Shown here piece after piece: positions 53,704 to 61,369 of a stretch of 64,000 nucleotides of DNA. This stretch comes from Alphaproteobacteria bacterium US3C007 (GTDB taxonomy: Bacteria; Pseudomonadota; Alphaproteobacteria; Rhodobacterales; Rhodobacteraceae), in the NCBI GenBank assembly GCA_034423775.1, contig CP139918.1, forward strand, positions 1,178,001-1,242,000, written 5' to 3'. A program made the position numbers and the translations under genes. Each line of letters begins with the position of its first letter. Position 1 is the first letter of the stretch. The notes below the pieces were generated by a model. The model was not told where the DNA came from. It did not search any database and was given only the letters and a program-made list of their open reading frames with translations.

Positions 53704-54672
53704 ATGTCCCAAGCGCTGGTGTCAGATCAGGCCAGGTTAAGCATTCTATGCGTGATGGGTGCGTCTTTGGCGTTTTCCTTAAACGATATTACGGTAAAAT
53801 ATTTTACCGATAGCTTACCGCTTCATGAAGTTATTTTATTCCGCTCGCTTTTTGGAATGGCATTCATTTTGTTCCTTTTCGGGCGAGGGGTGCCCTTAAA
53901 AACCATGTTTTCAACCCGCCGCCTGTCGCGCCATATTTTGCGCGGGCTAAGCGTGGTGGTGGCAAATTTTGCTTTTTTTGCAGGCTTGGCTGCCTTGCCA
54001 CTGGCGGAGGCCTCGGCGATTTTCTTTATCGCGCCGCTGTTAATAACGGGATTTTCGGCATTTTTCTTGGGGGAATATGTAGGTGTCTGGCGCTGGACGG
54101 CGCTTTTGGTCGGCTTGCTCGGCGTTTTGATCATCGTAAAGCCCGGCAGTGCAGCGTTTCAATGGGCGGTGATTTTGCCGCTTTTATCCGCGATTGCCTA
54201 TGCCACCTTGCACACGATCACCCGTTCGATGGGGCTCGCGGAATCGCCCATCACCATGTCGCTTTATATCCAATTGGTCTTTATTGTCGTGTGCCTTGGG
54301 ATGGGTTTGATGTTTGGAGATGGAAGATTTGCCGGGTTGGGCCATCCTTCGGCTGAGTTTATATTGCGCGCATGGGCATGGCCCAGCGGCAGAGATGTTC
54401 TTTTATTCGTAGCTGCGGGGTTTTTCAGCGCGTCTGGTGGCTATCTTATCAGCCAAGCCTATCGCAGCAGTAGCGCTGGTTTGGTGGCCCCTTTTGAATA
54501 TTCTACGGTCATTTTGGCCGTTTTATGGGGTTATATATTTTGGCAGGAAGTGCCGGGCTTAAGTTCGGCCTTTGGAATCTTTTTAATCATTGCCTCCGGG
54601 GTTTTTGTAGCGATACGTGAGTTTAAACGACAAGTGCCGCCTGCCTCGCAAAAGCTATCGGCGCGCCGTTGA
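53704..54672 (+). CDS. EamA/DMT-family permease
   Basis: This 322-residue membrane protein has two EamA repeats of five segments (about 12-140 and 160-300). SLAFSLNDITVKYFTDSLPLHEVILFRSLFGM opens the first, and SAGLVAPFEYSTVILAVLWGYIFWQEVPG closes the second, a pattern common in S-adenosylmethionine- or metabolite-permease-like DMT proteins. Substrate unknown. The N-terminus is near the CDS start with a purine-rich GAGGAAG ribosome binding site. Confidence 0.9.
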   Translation: MSQALVSDQARLSILCVMGASLAFSLNDITVKYFTDSLPLHEVILFRSLFGMAFILFLFGRGVPLKTMFSTRRLSRHILRGLSVVVANFAFFAGLAALPLAEASAIFFIAPLLITGFSAFFLGEYVGVWRWTALLVGLLGVLIIVKPGSAAFQWAVILPLLSAIAYATLHTITRSMGLAESPITMSLYIQLVFIVVCLGMGLMFGDGRFAGLGHPSAEFILRAWAWPSGRDVLLFVAAGFFSASGGYLISQAYRSSSAGLVAPFEYSTVILAVLWGYIFWQEVPGLSSAFGIFLIIASGVFVAIREFKRQVPPASQKLSARR

Positions 54673-54706
54673 GCCGGGCAGTGGCTGCGCTGAAATTAGG
54701 GTGCGT

Positions 54707-55603
54707 TTAGCGCGTTTTCAGCCCGTTTTCCCGCGCTACAAAATCTACCAAATGGGGCACGTAATCCTCTGGGCCATCGCCACCCATGGCCATGGCGCGC
54801 GCAAAACTACTTTTCGCGGCATTTCCAATTGGATTTGCAATGCTTGCCTCATTGGCCATGCTTTCGAGATAGCGCAGATCTTTGAGCGCGTTGGTCATGG
54901 TGAATTTATGGGCCTCACGATTGCCATCCAGCGCGTAACCCATAAAGGTTTGATAAAACCCACAATCCATCCGGCTACCGCGGATCACGCTGTCAAAGCG
55001 CTTGGCATCAATTCCCATTTTAGCCCCTAAGGCCAGCGCTTCGGAATACATGGCGGCATAGCCCAGCGATAGAAAATTATTTAGCAATTTCATACGGTGG
55101 CCATCGCCAACCGCGCCGATATGCACGAGCGTTGCAGCCCAGCTTTCGATCACTGGTTTGATCCGCGCAAAAACCGGCTGATCGGCGCCCACCATCGCAG
55201 ATAGCGCGCCCTCTTCTGCTTGCACCGGCGTGCCCCCTAACGGGGCATCCACCATATGAATGCGCTTTGATTTCAAATTTTCTGCTAGTTTTAGGGTGGA
55301 GGTGGGGTCGGATGTTGAGCAATCGATGATAACGGCGTTTTCTGACAGATTAGGGGTGAGTTCCGCGATAATCTGTTCGACCTGAGGCGAACCTGGGGCA
55401 CAGATGAATACCAGCGTTGAGCCTTTGGCCAGCGCTTCTAGGCTGCCGGCCTCTTGCGCGCCCAGCGACAGCAGATTTTCAACCGGCACGCGGTTTTTAT
55501 GCGCGATTACGGTCACAGGATATCCCGCGCGTAAAATATTTTTGGCCATGCCATGGCCCATCAGGCCCACGCCGATAAATCCAATTTTTTCGTTTTGCTG
55601 CAT
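54707..55603 (-). CDS. Beta-hydroxyacid dehydrogenase, 3-hydroxyisobutyrate dehydrogenase-like
   Basis: This 298-residue NAD(P)-dependent dehydrogenase starts with the Rossmann fingerprint IGFIGVGLMGHGMAKNI, has the substrate-binding VDAPLGGTPVQAEEG near residue 120 and the catalytic Lys in GDGHRMKLLNNFLSLG near residue 172. The family covers 3-hydroxyisobutyrate, tartronate semialdehyde and 6-phosphogluconate-like reactions; the exact substrate is open. It stands alone on the minus strand, downstream of the putative small RNA gene on the same strand. Confidence 0.88.
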   Translation of the reverse strand: MQQNEKIGFIGVGLMGHGMAKNILRAGYPVTVIAHKNRVPVENLLSLGAQEAGSLEALAKGSTLVFICAPGSPQVEQIIAELTPNLSENAVIIDCSTSDPTSTLKLAENLKSKRIHMVDAPLGGTPVQAEEGALSAMVGADQPVFARIKPVIESWAATLVHIGAVGDGHRMKLLNNFLSLGYAAMYSEALALGAKMGIDAKRFDSVIRGSRMDCGFYQTFMGYALDGNREAHKFTMTNALKDLRYLESMANEASIANPIGNAAKSSFARAMAMGGDGPEDYVPHLVDFVARENGLKTR

Positions 55604-55750
55604 GCCAACCTCTTTTCTGAAATTTTATGTGTGCATTAATCGTTAAATCAGGTTGCATCGCAAGGGCTTCTTACGCCTAAAGGCGATTGCCTTTGCCCCT
55701 GTTGATGGGGTTTACGGACAGCATACCCCTTAATTGTTGTGACTCGCCCC

Positions 55751-55780
55751 AAAAAAAGAGACGCTATTTCTAGCGTCTCG
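55751..55780 (-). terminator. Rho-independent terminator of the putative small RNA
   Basis: A 9-base-pair stem (GAGACGCTA with TAGCGTCTC, loop of four) is followed on the minus strand by seven T residues. No protein-coding gene precedes it closely on this strand, which points to a short non-coding transcript. Confidence 0.85.
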
Positions 55781-55846
55781 AGATACCGAATAATCTGGGA
55801 GGATATATTTTCGGTTTTTACGATCTGGGAGGAGGTAGACCGTACT
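55751..55846 (-). ncRNA. Putative 'cuckoo'/CcsR-type small RNA with CCUCCUCCC anti-Shine-Dalgarno loop
   Basis: Read on the minus strand, three hairpins follow in order. The first (55821-55842) pairs CGGTCT with AGATCG and presents the loop ACCTCCTCCC, complementary to a full Shine-Dalgarno sequence. The second (55786-55814) pairs CCGAA with TTCGG and presents a shorter CCTCCC. The third (55751-55780) is a Rho-independent terminator. A loop carrying CCUCCUCCC ahead of a terminator is the hallmark of the CcsR/cuckoo RNA family of alphaproteobacteria, which are stress-induced in Rhodobacter. The 5' end is not known; a further hairpin TTTCTGC/GCAGAAA stands at 55863-55879. No DUF1127 gene, the usual upstream partner, is visible. 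Confidence 0.72.
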
Positions 55847-56111
55847 CTATTGGTACCATATCTTTCTGCACCGCAGAAATACTTATTTTGAATTGCTGCT
55901 ATGCAGAAAAATCATAGCTCATACATAATCATCCGTGGTTTTGTGCAGATAGGGGAAGGAATGCGTGAATTTTATGCAGCGAAAACCTTTATCTGGGTAT
56001 GTGCGAATTTAGCGCGCAAGCCTTCGGGCGGATCTGCTGCGCAGATCCTGGCTGGGGTACAGAATCGCGCCCTATTTTCGGACGCACCATAATGGCCCAG
56101 CCCCCCACTTT
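55847..56111. other. Intergenic region upstream of the putative small RNA
   Basis: About 265 bases between the putative RNA and the end of the methyltransferase gene, likely to contain the RNA promoter. I see a small hairpin at 55863-55879 but no clear promoter boxes and no small protein gene. Confidence 0.5.
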
Positions 56112-57164
56112 TTAGGTGATGAGGTATAAAGAATTGAGCGGGTGCTTGATATTAATTTTCTGCACCTCAGAAAACCCTGCCTCGGCGCAGAGGTTGCGCA
56201 ACACAGAATCGGAGAGACCCACCGTTCCCATACCTTCTCCGCCCTGCCACATTGAGGTGGTCATACAAAAATGTAGACTGATGCCCAATTTAAACACGCC
56301 ATACGGGCCTGAATTATCAACCGGATCTTCTGTGGCTTCGATATCCATCAGCAAAAACATCCCATCCTGGGCCATAGAATGTTTCAGGGTTCTTAAGCCA
56401 AGCGCCGGGTTTGGCAGATCGTGAATTAAATCAAACGTGGCGACAATATCATATTGGCCCGGGCTGCCTTCATCCATATTCCAATGTTTAAATGTGATAT
56501 TACGGTCAACGCCAGCCTCTTTTGCGTTGACGCCGGCCTGTTCTATATTTGGCGAGAATGCATCATAGCCAATAAATTCTGACTCGGGAAATAGCTTCGC
56601 CAACTCAATCGTGGACCTGCCCGTACCGCAGCCAAAATCGGCAAATCTGGCGCCTTTTTTTAAGCGCTGCGTCAACGCTGGGATATGGGGCAACCAATCT
56701 TTTACCAAGAAATTACGATACCGCGCGCAGCCCGTGTGATCCAGCGCCTGCCAAAGCGCTGGCGGATAATCTTCAAACCCGACGCCGCCACCAGATTTGA
56801 AGGCCTCGCGCAGCTTTTCATAGGGCAATAACGCGCTGTTCAGCAATTTAAAGGCACCATATTGGGCAAAGCGGCCGCCGTCTTCCACCAATAGCTGTGC
56901 TTGATCTGGGCTTAGCCAGGCTTCGCGCGTGGCTTTATCAAACATCACATAGCCGCTGAGCACGATCCCGTGCAGCCATTCGCGAACATAACGTTCGTTT
57001 AATTGCAGGCGCGCTGCCAGTTGCGCTGAGGTAGAGCGCCCGTGTGTGTGCAAATCTTTAAAAAGCCCCAGTTCAATACCAAGACTGCACAGCCGCACTG
57101 AGACGGCCCCCGCCATATCCCTTCCGGCTTGTTCCAACAGGGCTTTGGGTTTTGTATCGCTCAT
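56112..57164 (-). CDS. SAM-dependent methyltransferase with N-terminal winged-helix domain
   Basis: This 350-residue protein has an N-terminal winged-helix dimerisation region (about 15-90; AAQLAARLQLNERYVREWLHGIV is in line with the STSAQLA lead) and a class I Rossmann methyltransferase domain with motif I FADFGCGTGRSTIELAK near residue 175, and FIGYDAFSPN and DIVATFDLIHDLPNP as later motifs. It is of the type often annotated as transcriptional-regulator-linked methyltransferase (Rv2258c-like); the small molecule methylated is unknown. It is transcribed leftwards; the 265 bases after its stop lead to the putative small RNA. Confidence 0.85.
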   Translation of the reverse strand: MSDTKPKALLEQAGRDMAGAVSVRLCSLGIELGLFKDLHTHGRSTSAQLAARLQLNERYVREWLHGIVLSGYVMFDKATREAWLSPDQAQLLVEDGGRFAQYGAFKLLNSALLPYEKLREAFKSGGGVGFEDYPPALWQALDHTGCARYRNFLVKDWLPHIPALTQRLKKGARFADFGCGTGRSTIELAKLFPESEFIGYDAFSPNIEQAGVNAKEAGVDRNITFKHWNMDEGSPGQYDIVATFDLIHDLPNPALGLRTLKHSMAQDGMFLLMDIEATEDPVDNSGPYGVFKLGISLHFCMTTSMWQGGEGMGTVGLSDSVLRNLCAEAGFSEVQKINIKHPLNSLYLIT

Positions 57165-57322
57165 CAGCTTGTTTCCTCGGGTTTTGCGGGTCTGCTCTGG
57201 CCAAAGGCATGGGGAGGGGTTGGGCCGCCGACGCGCCGTTACATCTGCCCTGCCATATTATCAATTTTGGGTATTGTGTTAAGAATATATTTGCAAAATT
57301 CCGCAGCGTTTTTTGCGCAGTT

Positions 57323-58258
57323 TTAGAGGTGAAGCTCTTCTAGATAGGGTGGGTTACATCCCGCGCGTTCGCAGTTCAGCGCTGCCGCTGTTGCGGCGAC
57401 TTCTAACAGGCTTTGCAAATTCTCAGGGCTTAAGGATGAAAGTGCCTTATGCGTGTCCCAGCCATTTTTGGTGATCTGCGCGATTAAAGTGCCCATAAAG
57501 GTGTCGCCCGCCCCCACCGTATCGGCCAGAGGGGATGCAACGCCCGCAGGCACCGCGATTTTGTGCTGCGCGGTTGCGCCGATCGCGCCTTTTTGGCCCA
57601 TTGTCAGCACCAGCAATGCGGCATTGCTCAGCGCGCGGATCTTTTCAAATGCCTCTAGCAAAGGCAGCTCTGGAAGCAGATAGGCCAGATCTTCATCGCT
57701 TAGCTTGACCAGTGTTGCCGAGCCCAAAAGCCGCAACACGCGCTCTACATATTCTGCTTTATTGGCAATCAATCCCGGCCTGGCATTGGGATCTAGGCAG
57801 GTCATCATGCCTTTTTCGGCGCAGCTTTCAAAAAACGCCTCCCAGGCTTGGGCATCCGCACCGGTGATCAAGGCCAAAGAGCCAATATGAAACGCCGTTG
57901 CCTTGGCGGGACAAGTCTCGATCAATTGCTGATAGGATATCTGGCGTTCCGCTGTGCCCTCACGGTAGAACTGATAGCTTGGAATGCCATCCGCCAGCGA
58001 AACAACCGCCAGCGATGTTGGCTGCGACACGCGCTGGGCGGCCAAGGCAATATTATCTTGTGCCAGGCGCGCTTCCAGCATTGCTCCCAAAGCATCTTCT
58101 GAAACGGGCGTCATATAGGTGACATCTTGGCCTTGCCGGGCTGTCGCTATTGCGCAGTTGTAACAAGAACCGCCTGGAATGGCTTGGTACAAAGCCGCCC
58201 CATCCGGCGTGCCGGTTTGTACAAAGTCAATCAGGTTCTCTCCACCCACAAGAATCAT
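57323..58258 (-). CDS. PfkB-family carbohydrate kinase, fructokinase-like
   Basis: This 311-residue kinase has the PfkB signature 1 region AIPGGSCYNCAIATARQGQDV near residue 28 and signature 2 PLADTVGAGDTFMGTLIAQI near residue 245, with the catalytic Asp in GAGD. LKLSDEDL-like VKLSDEDLAYLLPE and LTMGQKGAIG are typical of fructokinases and KdgK-like members. The substrate sugar is not certain. The ATG at 58258 has AAGGAA ten bases upstream; a longer frame from 58354 is rejected. Confidence 0.88.
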   Translation of the reverse strand: MILVGGENLIDFVQTGTPDGAALYQAIPGGSCYNCAIATARQGQDVTYMTPVSEDALGAMLEARLAQDNIALAAQRVSQPTSLAVVSLADGIPSYQFYREGTAERQISYQQLIETCPAKATAFHIGSLALITGADAQAWEAFFESCAEKGMMTCLDPNARPGLIANKAEYVERVLRLLGSATLVKLSDEDLAYLLPELPLLEAFEKIRALSNAALLVLTMGQKGAIGATAQHKIAVPAGVASPLADTVGAGDTFMGTLIAQITKNGWDTHKALSSLSPENLQSLLEVAATAAALNCERAGCNPPYLEELHL

Positions 58259-58437
58259 ATGATCGTTCCTTCTTTCTAATTTTGAGCCGGTATCATCGAA
58301 AACGCGCTCGGCCAAAGGGGCATTATAATCACACCGGCTTAATAAGCCCTCCAAACCAGCAACGCCAGAGCGGGTTTATTATTTACAGCATTGAACTGGG
58401 GTCTTTGCCACCCGAGCTGGCGGTCTGTCAAACCCCG

Positions 58438-59829
58438 TTACAAAGACGCTAAAAACTTGGACACTTCTTGTTGAAACACTGGCCATCCGGCATCTTGTTC
58501 CAAAATAAGATGGTTTGTTGAGTCAAGCGGCACAAAGCGGGCATTGGGCATTTTATCTGCCATTATCTGAGATTGATCCATTGGTACGCGTTGATCGCCG
58601 CGGCTATGCATGATCAATGTTGGCAGGGTGATCTGCTCTAAGCGGTTGGTCACATCAATTTCGGCATTCACCCGAGAGATTGCGGCCGCATTTTCTGCGC
58701 TGGTGCTCAGTTGCATCAACCGATCAAACGCATCTTTTTCCGCCTGGTTCGAATCGGGAATCATAGTGTTTGCAAAAAACTGCCGGAAGGCCGGGATATC
58801 AGAGTCCCACCCGGTTTGAATCATCTGAATTTCCAAGTCAGTTTGCGATGGGTTGGCGGATGGTCGCTTATTGGCGCCTTGCGCAAACCCGCCTAAGAAA
58901 ATTAAACCCTTGACGCGCTCGGGATGGCGATATGCAAATTCAATCGCCGAGGCGCAGCCTTGCGAAACACCAAAGAGCACGCATTTTTCATCTTGAATGG
59001 TGTTTGAGACCGCCATGATATCATCTACAAACGCGTCAAATGATATTGTTTCCGGGTGGCGCTCTGACAGCCCATTACCGCGTTGATCAAAGCGCAGCAA
59101 TTGATGCTCAGAAGAAAGATTTTCGAAAATATGGCGCCATAACGGGCTGCGCCAATCAGCATCCAGATGTGTTACAAAATTTGGCGATTTTAAAAGCACC
59201 GGGCCCTGCCCCAAACTGGCCATGGCAATTGCGCAGCCATCGGCACTTGTACAATAGCTGATTTGCTGATCGAGCTGTTTTCCCAAAATTGCGCTGCGCG
59301 GATGGCTCGGATTAAAATCTGGCGCGCTCATAAAGCATGCAATTGGACGGTCTATATTTTTAAGCCGTTGAAGACCTTGGGCATCAAAGGCCTGTTGCGC
59401 CTGCGTTGACATTTTGCCGAGGCAGTGCTCAGAGGTGCAGATAGATCCCGGTTTTGAAATACTTTCCAACCGCGAGGCGATATTGACGGTAGATCCGAAA
59501 ACATCCCCTGCCAATTCTATAACTGGTCCATGATGCAGCCCAATCCGATACACGAAAACATCGCTGTTGGGATCTTCATCGCAGAAGGCTTTCACCCCGC
59601 TTAGCAGCGCTGTTGCAAAATCAAACCCGTCTTGAGCAGCCTCAAAAAGGCATAAAAACCCATCCCCGGTGGTTTTAATCAAGCGTCCGTGATAGCGAGA
59701 TAAAAGCGGATGAAGCAGCCTAGTATGTAGGGTTTGTTGGCGGGTGATGACGCGGTGTTCATCCCTCTCAACCAGCCGCGAGAAGCCAACAATATCCGAA
59801 AATAAAACGGTTTTTTCCTGCGTGTCCAT
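58438..59829 (-). CDS. Class III nucleotide cyclase domain fused to an alpha/beta hydrolase
   Basis: This 463-residue protein joins an N-terminal class III adenylate/guanylate cyclase domain (about 1-165; metal-binding Asp in TVLFSDIVGFSRLV and in KTTGDGFLCLFEA, transition-state Asn/Arg in GSTVNIASRLESIS) to a C-terminal alpha/beta hydrolase (about 185-463) with the nucleophile Ser in LFGVSQGCASAIEF, Asp in HSRGDQRVP and His in DSTNHLIL, a complete triad. No membrane segment is seen, so it is cytoplasmic. What the hydrolase acts on, and whether cAMP or cGMP is the product, is unknown. A second class III cyclase is the next gene upstream on the same strand. Confidence 0.88.
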   Translation of the reverse strand: MDTQEKTVLFSDIVGFSRLVERDEHRVITRQQTLHTRLLHPLLSRYHGRLIKTTGDGFLCLFEAAQDGFDFATALLSGVKAFCDEDPNSDVFVYRIGLHHGPVIELAGDVFGSTVNIASRLESISKPGSICTSEHCLGKMSTQAQQAFDAQGLQRLKNIDRPIACFMSAPDFNPSHPRSAILGKQLDQQISYCTSADGCAIAMASLGQGPVLLKSPNFVTHLDADWRSPLWRHIFENLSSEHQLLRFDQRGNGLSERHPETISFDAFVDDIMAVSNTIQDEKCVLFGVSQGCASAIEFAYRHPERVKGLIFLGGFAQGANKRPSANPSQTDLEIQMIQTGWDSDIPAFRQFFANTMIPDSNQAEKDAFDRLMQLSTSAENAAAISRVNAEIDVTNRLEQITLPTLIMHSRGDQRVPMDQSQIMADKMPNARFVPLDSTNHLILEQDAGWPVFQQEVSKFLASL

Positions 59830-59920
59830 ATTACCCTACAGAGTTATGTTATGGGGCAAGCGCGGTGCATTTGGCTGTTTGTCACCAGCTTTTGCGGCAT
59901 ATGCCTGCTATCGTGAAAAT

Positions 59921-60898
59921 TTAGGCAACATTTTCTTCCGGTTGCGGTTCTGAAAGTTCATCAATGATCTTTTTAAGGGTTTCCAATTCTTCCAGATCCA
60001 GCGGATGTTTCGTAAGCTTTAGCTGAAAATTCTCACCTTCAAAATTCTTTGTTTCAGCGCGAGACGTATCACTAATATCAACTTCATAGGCGATCACACC
60101 GCGCTCTAACCCTTTCAATTCAAGCTGTTGGGGGGCGTCAAAGCTAAAATAGTCTTTCACTTGAAAATAGGTTTCCTCAGAGACCAATATTCCCGATGGC
60201 ATCGCGGCGCTTTCCAAACGTGAGGCCAAATTAACTGCAGCGCCCACCACGGTATAATCAAGCCGGTCTTCACTGCCGAAATTGCCCACGGTGCAATATC
60301 CGGTATTGATCCCAACGCGGATTTCCAAATCTTTTTTTAAGCCAAAATGTTTGCTCCAATAACCCCATAACTCGGCCATTCGTTGTTGCATTTCAACCGC
60401 CATCGCTACGCATCTTCGGGCATCTTCTTCAATTCCGAAGCTTTCCGGATCGCCAAAGAAAATCATGATCGCATCACCGATATATTTATCAATTGTCGCG
60501 CCATGTTTCAGCGCGATCTGCGACATTTCGTTTAAATAAAAATTTAATAACGCGGTAAGCTCTTCGGATTCCAATTTGTCAGATATGGCTGTGAAATTTA
60601 CAATATCAGAGAAAAATACAGTGATTTTTTTACGGTAGCTTTTTACCTCGACATTCTGCTTGCCGCTAAAGATCGATTCGTAAATTTGGGGCGAAAGATA
60701 TTTTGCCAATTGCCCCGATACGTCTTCCATTTGCTGGGTTTTCGACTGCGCCTCAGCCTTTGCGTCTTCGGCAACCTTTTTTTGTTTTTCCAGCTGGGTT
60801 GCCAATGACTTACGCAAATTGGCTTCTAAGCGTAGGCGTGAAAGTTCCTTTTTAAGATCTTTCAATTCTGTTTCTTGGTCTTTGGGCGTTTCAGTCAC
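59921..60898 (-). CDS. Class III adenylate/guanylate cyclase with N-terminal coiled coil
   Basis: This 325-residue protein begins with a coiled coil (about 5-65, Glu/Lys-rich heptads), the linker LAKYLSPQIYESIF common before such catalytic domains, and a class III cyclase domain with both metal-binding Asp (ITVFFSDIVNFTAI and DKYIGDAIMIFFGD), LDYTVVGAAVNLASRLES near residue 225 with the transition-state Asn and Arg. An acidic tail follows. The product nucleotide is not certain. No sensor or membrane segment is present, so regulation must come through the coiled coil. It is 91 bases from the fused cyclase-hydrolase. Confidence 0.9.
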   Translation of the reverse strand: MTETPKDQETELKDLKKELSRLRLEANLRKSLATQLEKQKKVAEDAKAEAQSKTQQMEDVSGQLAKYLSPQIYESIFSGKQNVEVKSYRKKITVFFSDIVNFTAISDKLESEELTALLNFYLNEMSQIALKHGATIDKYIGDAIMIFFGDPESFGIEEDARRCVAMAVEMQQRMAELWGYWSKHFGLKKDLEIRVGINTGYCTVGNFGSEDRLDYTVVGAAVNLASRLESAAMPSGILVSEETYFQVKDYFSFDAPQQLELKGLERGVIAYEVDISDTSRAETKNFEGENFQLKLTKHPLDLEELETLKKIIDELSEPQPEENVA

Positions 60899-61369
60899 AG
60901 ATTCTTTCCTCGCACCAGGGTTTTAAATTGGGCCAAAGCTGGAATGGTTATATACATTGATTTTGCGGCTTTACGGCTTTGGTTTCACAACAGTATTCAG
61001 CAAGTCGAAGGTCGTGACAACATTCTAATTGTTCGTTTTGACAAACAGACAAGAATATTGATGAAAAGACGAAAATTAATCAGCCGTCACGGAATAATAA
61101 TTCAATCACTTTACCGATATTTTGCCTGAGATCAGCGGGAATTGTTCGGCCTTAGAGAAACCACGTTTCCCGGCTCTTGTCTCTGAAAAAGTATTTTTAA
61201 CAATTTAAACCAATTTTTTAAAAATCTTTTGCTGAGTTTTGGCTTTCTTTGATTGGATATGACCCAAGGGAATTTGGTTTCCCCATAGACAGGTTAAAAT
61301 AATCTTCGTTAATCTAGATCTTAAAACGTGGGTGACGTTTGTAATGTGAAAACAGGCGGAATGAATAAG
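60899..61369. other. AT-rich divergent promoter region between the cyclase and the hybrid kinase
   Basis: About 470 bases with no supported gene. It must hold promoters for both the leftward cyclase gene and the rightward kinase gene. One TTGACA near 61037 lacks a good -10 box; nothing else is recognised. Confidence 0.55.

Noticed and set aside
55901-56092. A 63-codon plus-strand frame next to the putative small RNA, considered as a DUF1127-like protein
   Set aside because: It lies on the other strand from the RNA and lacks the Arg-rich DUF1127 pattern and a ribosome binding site.
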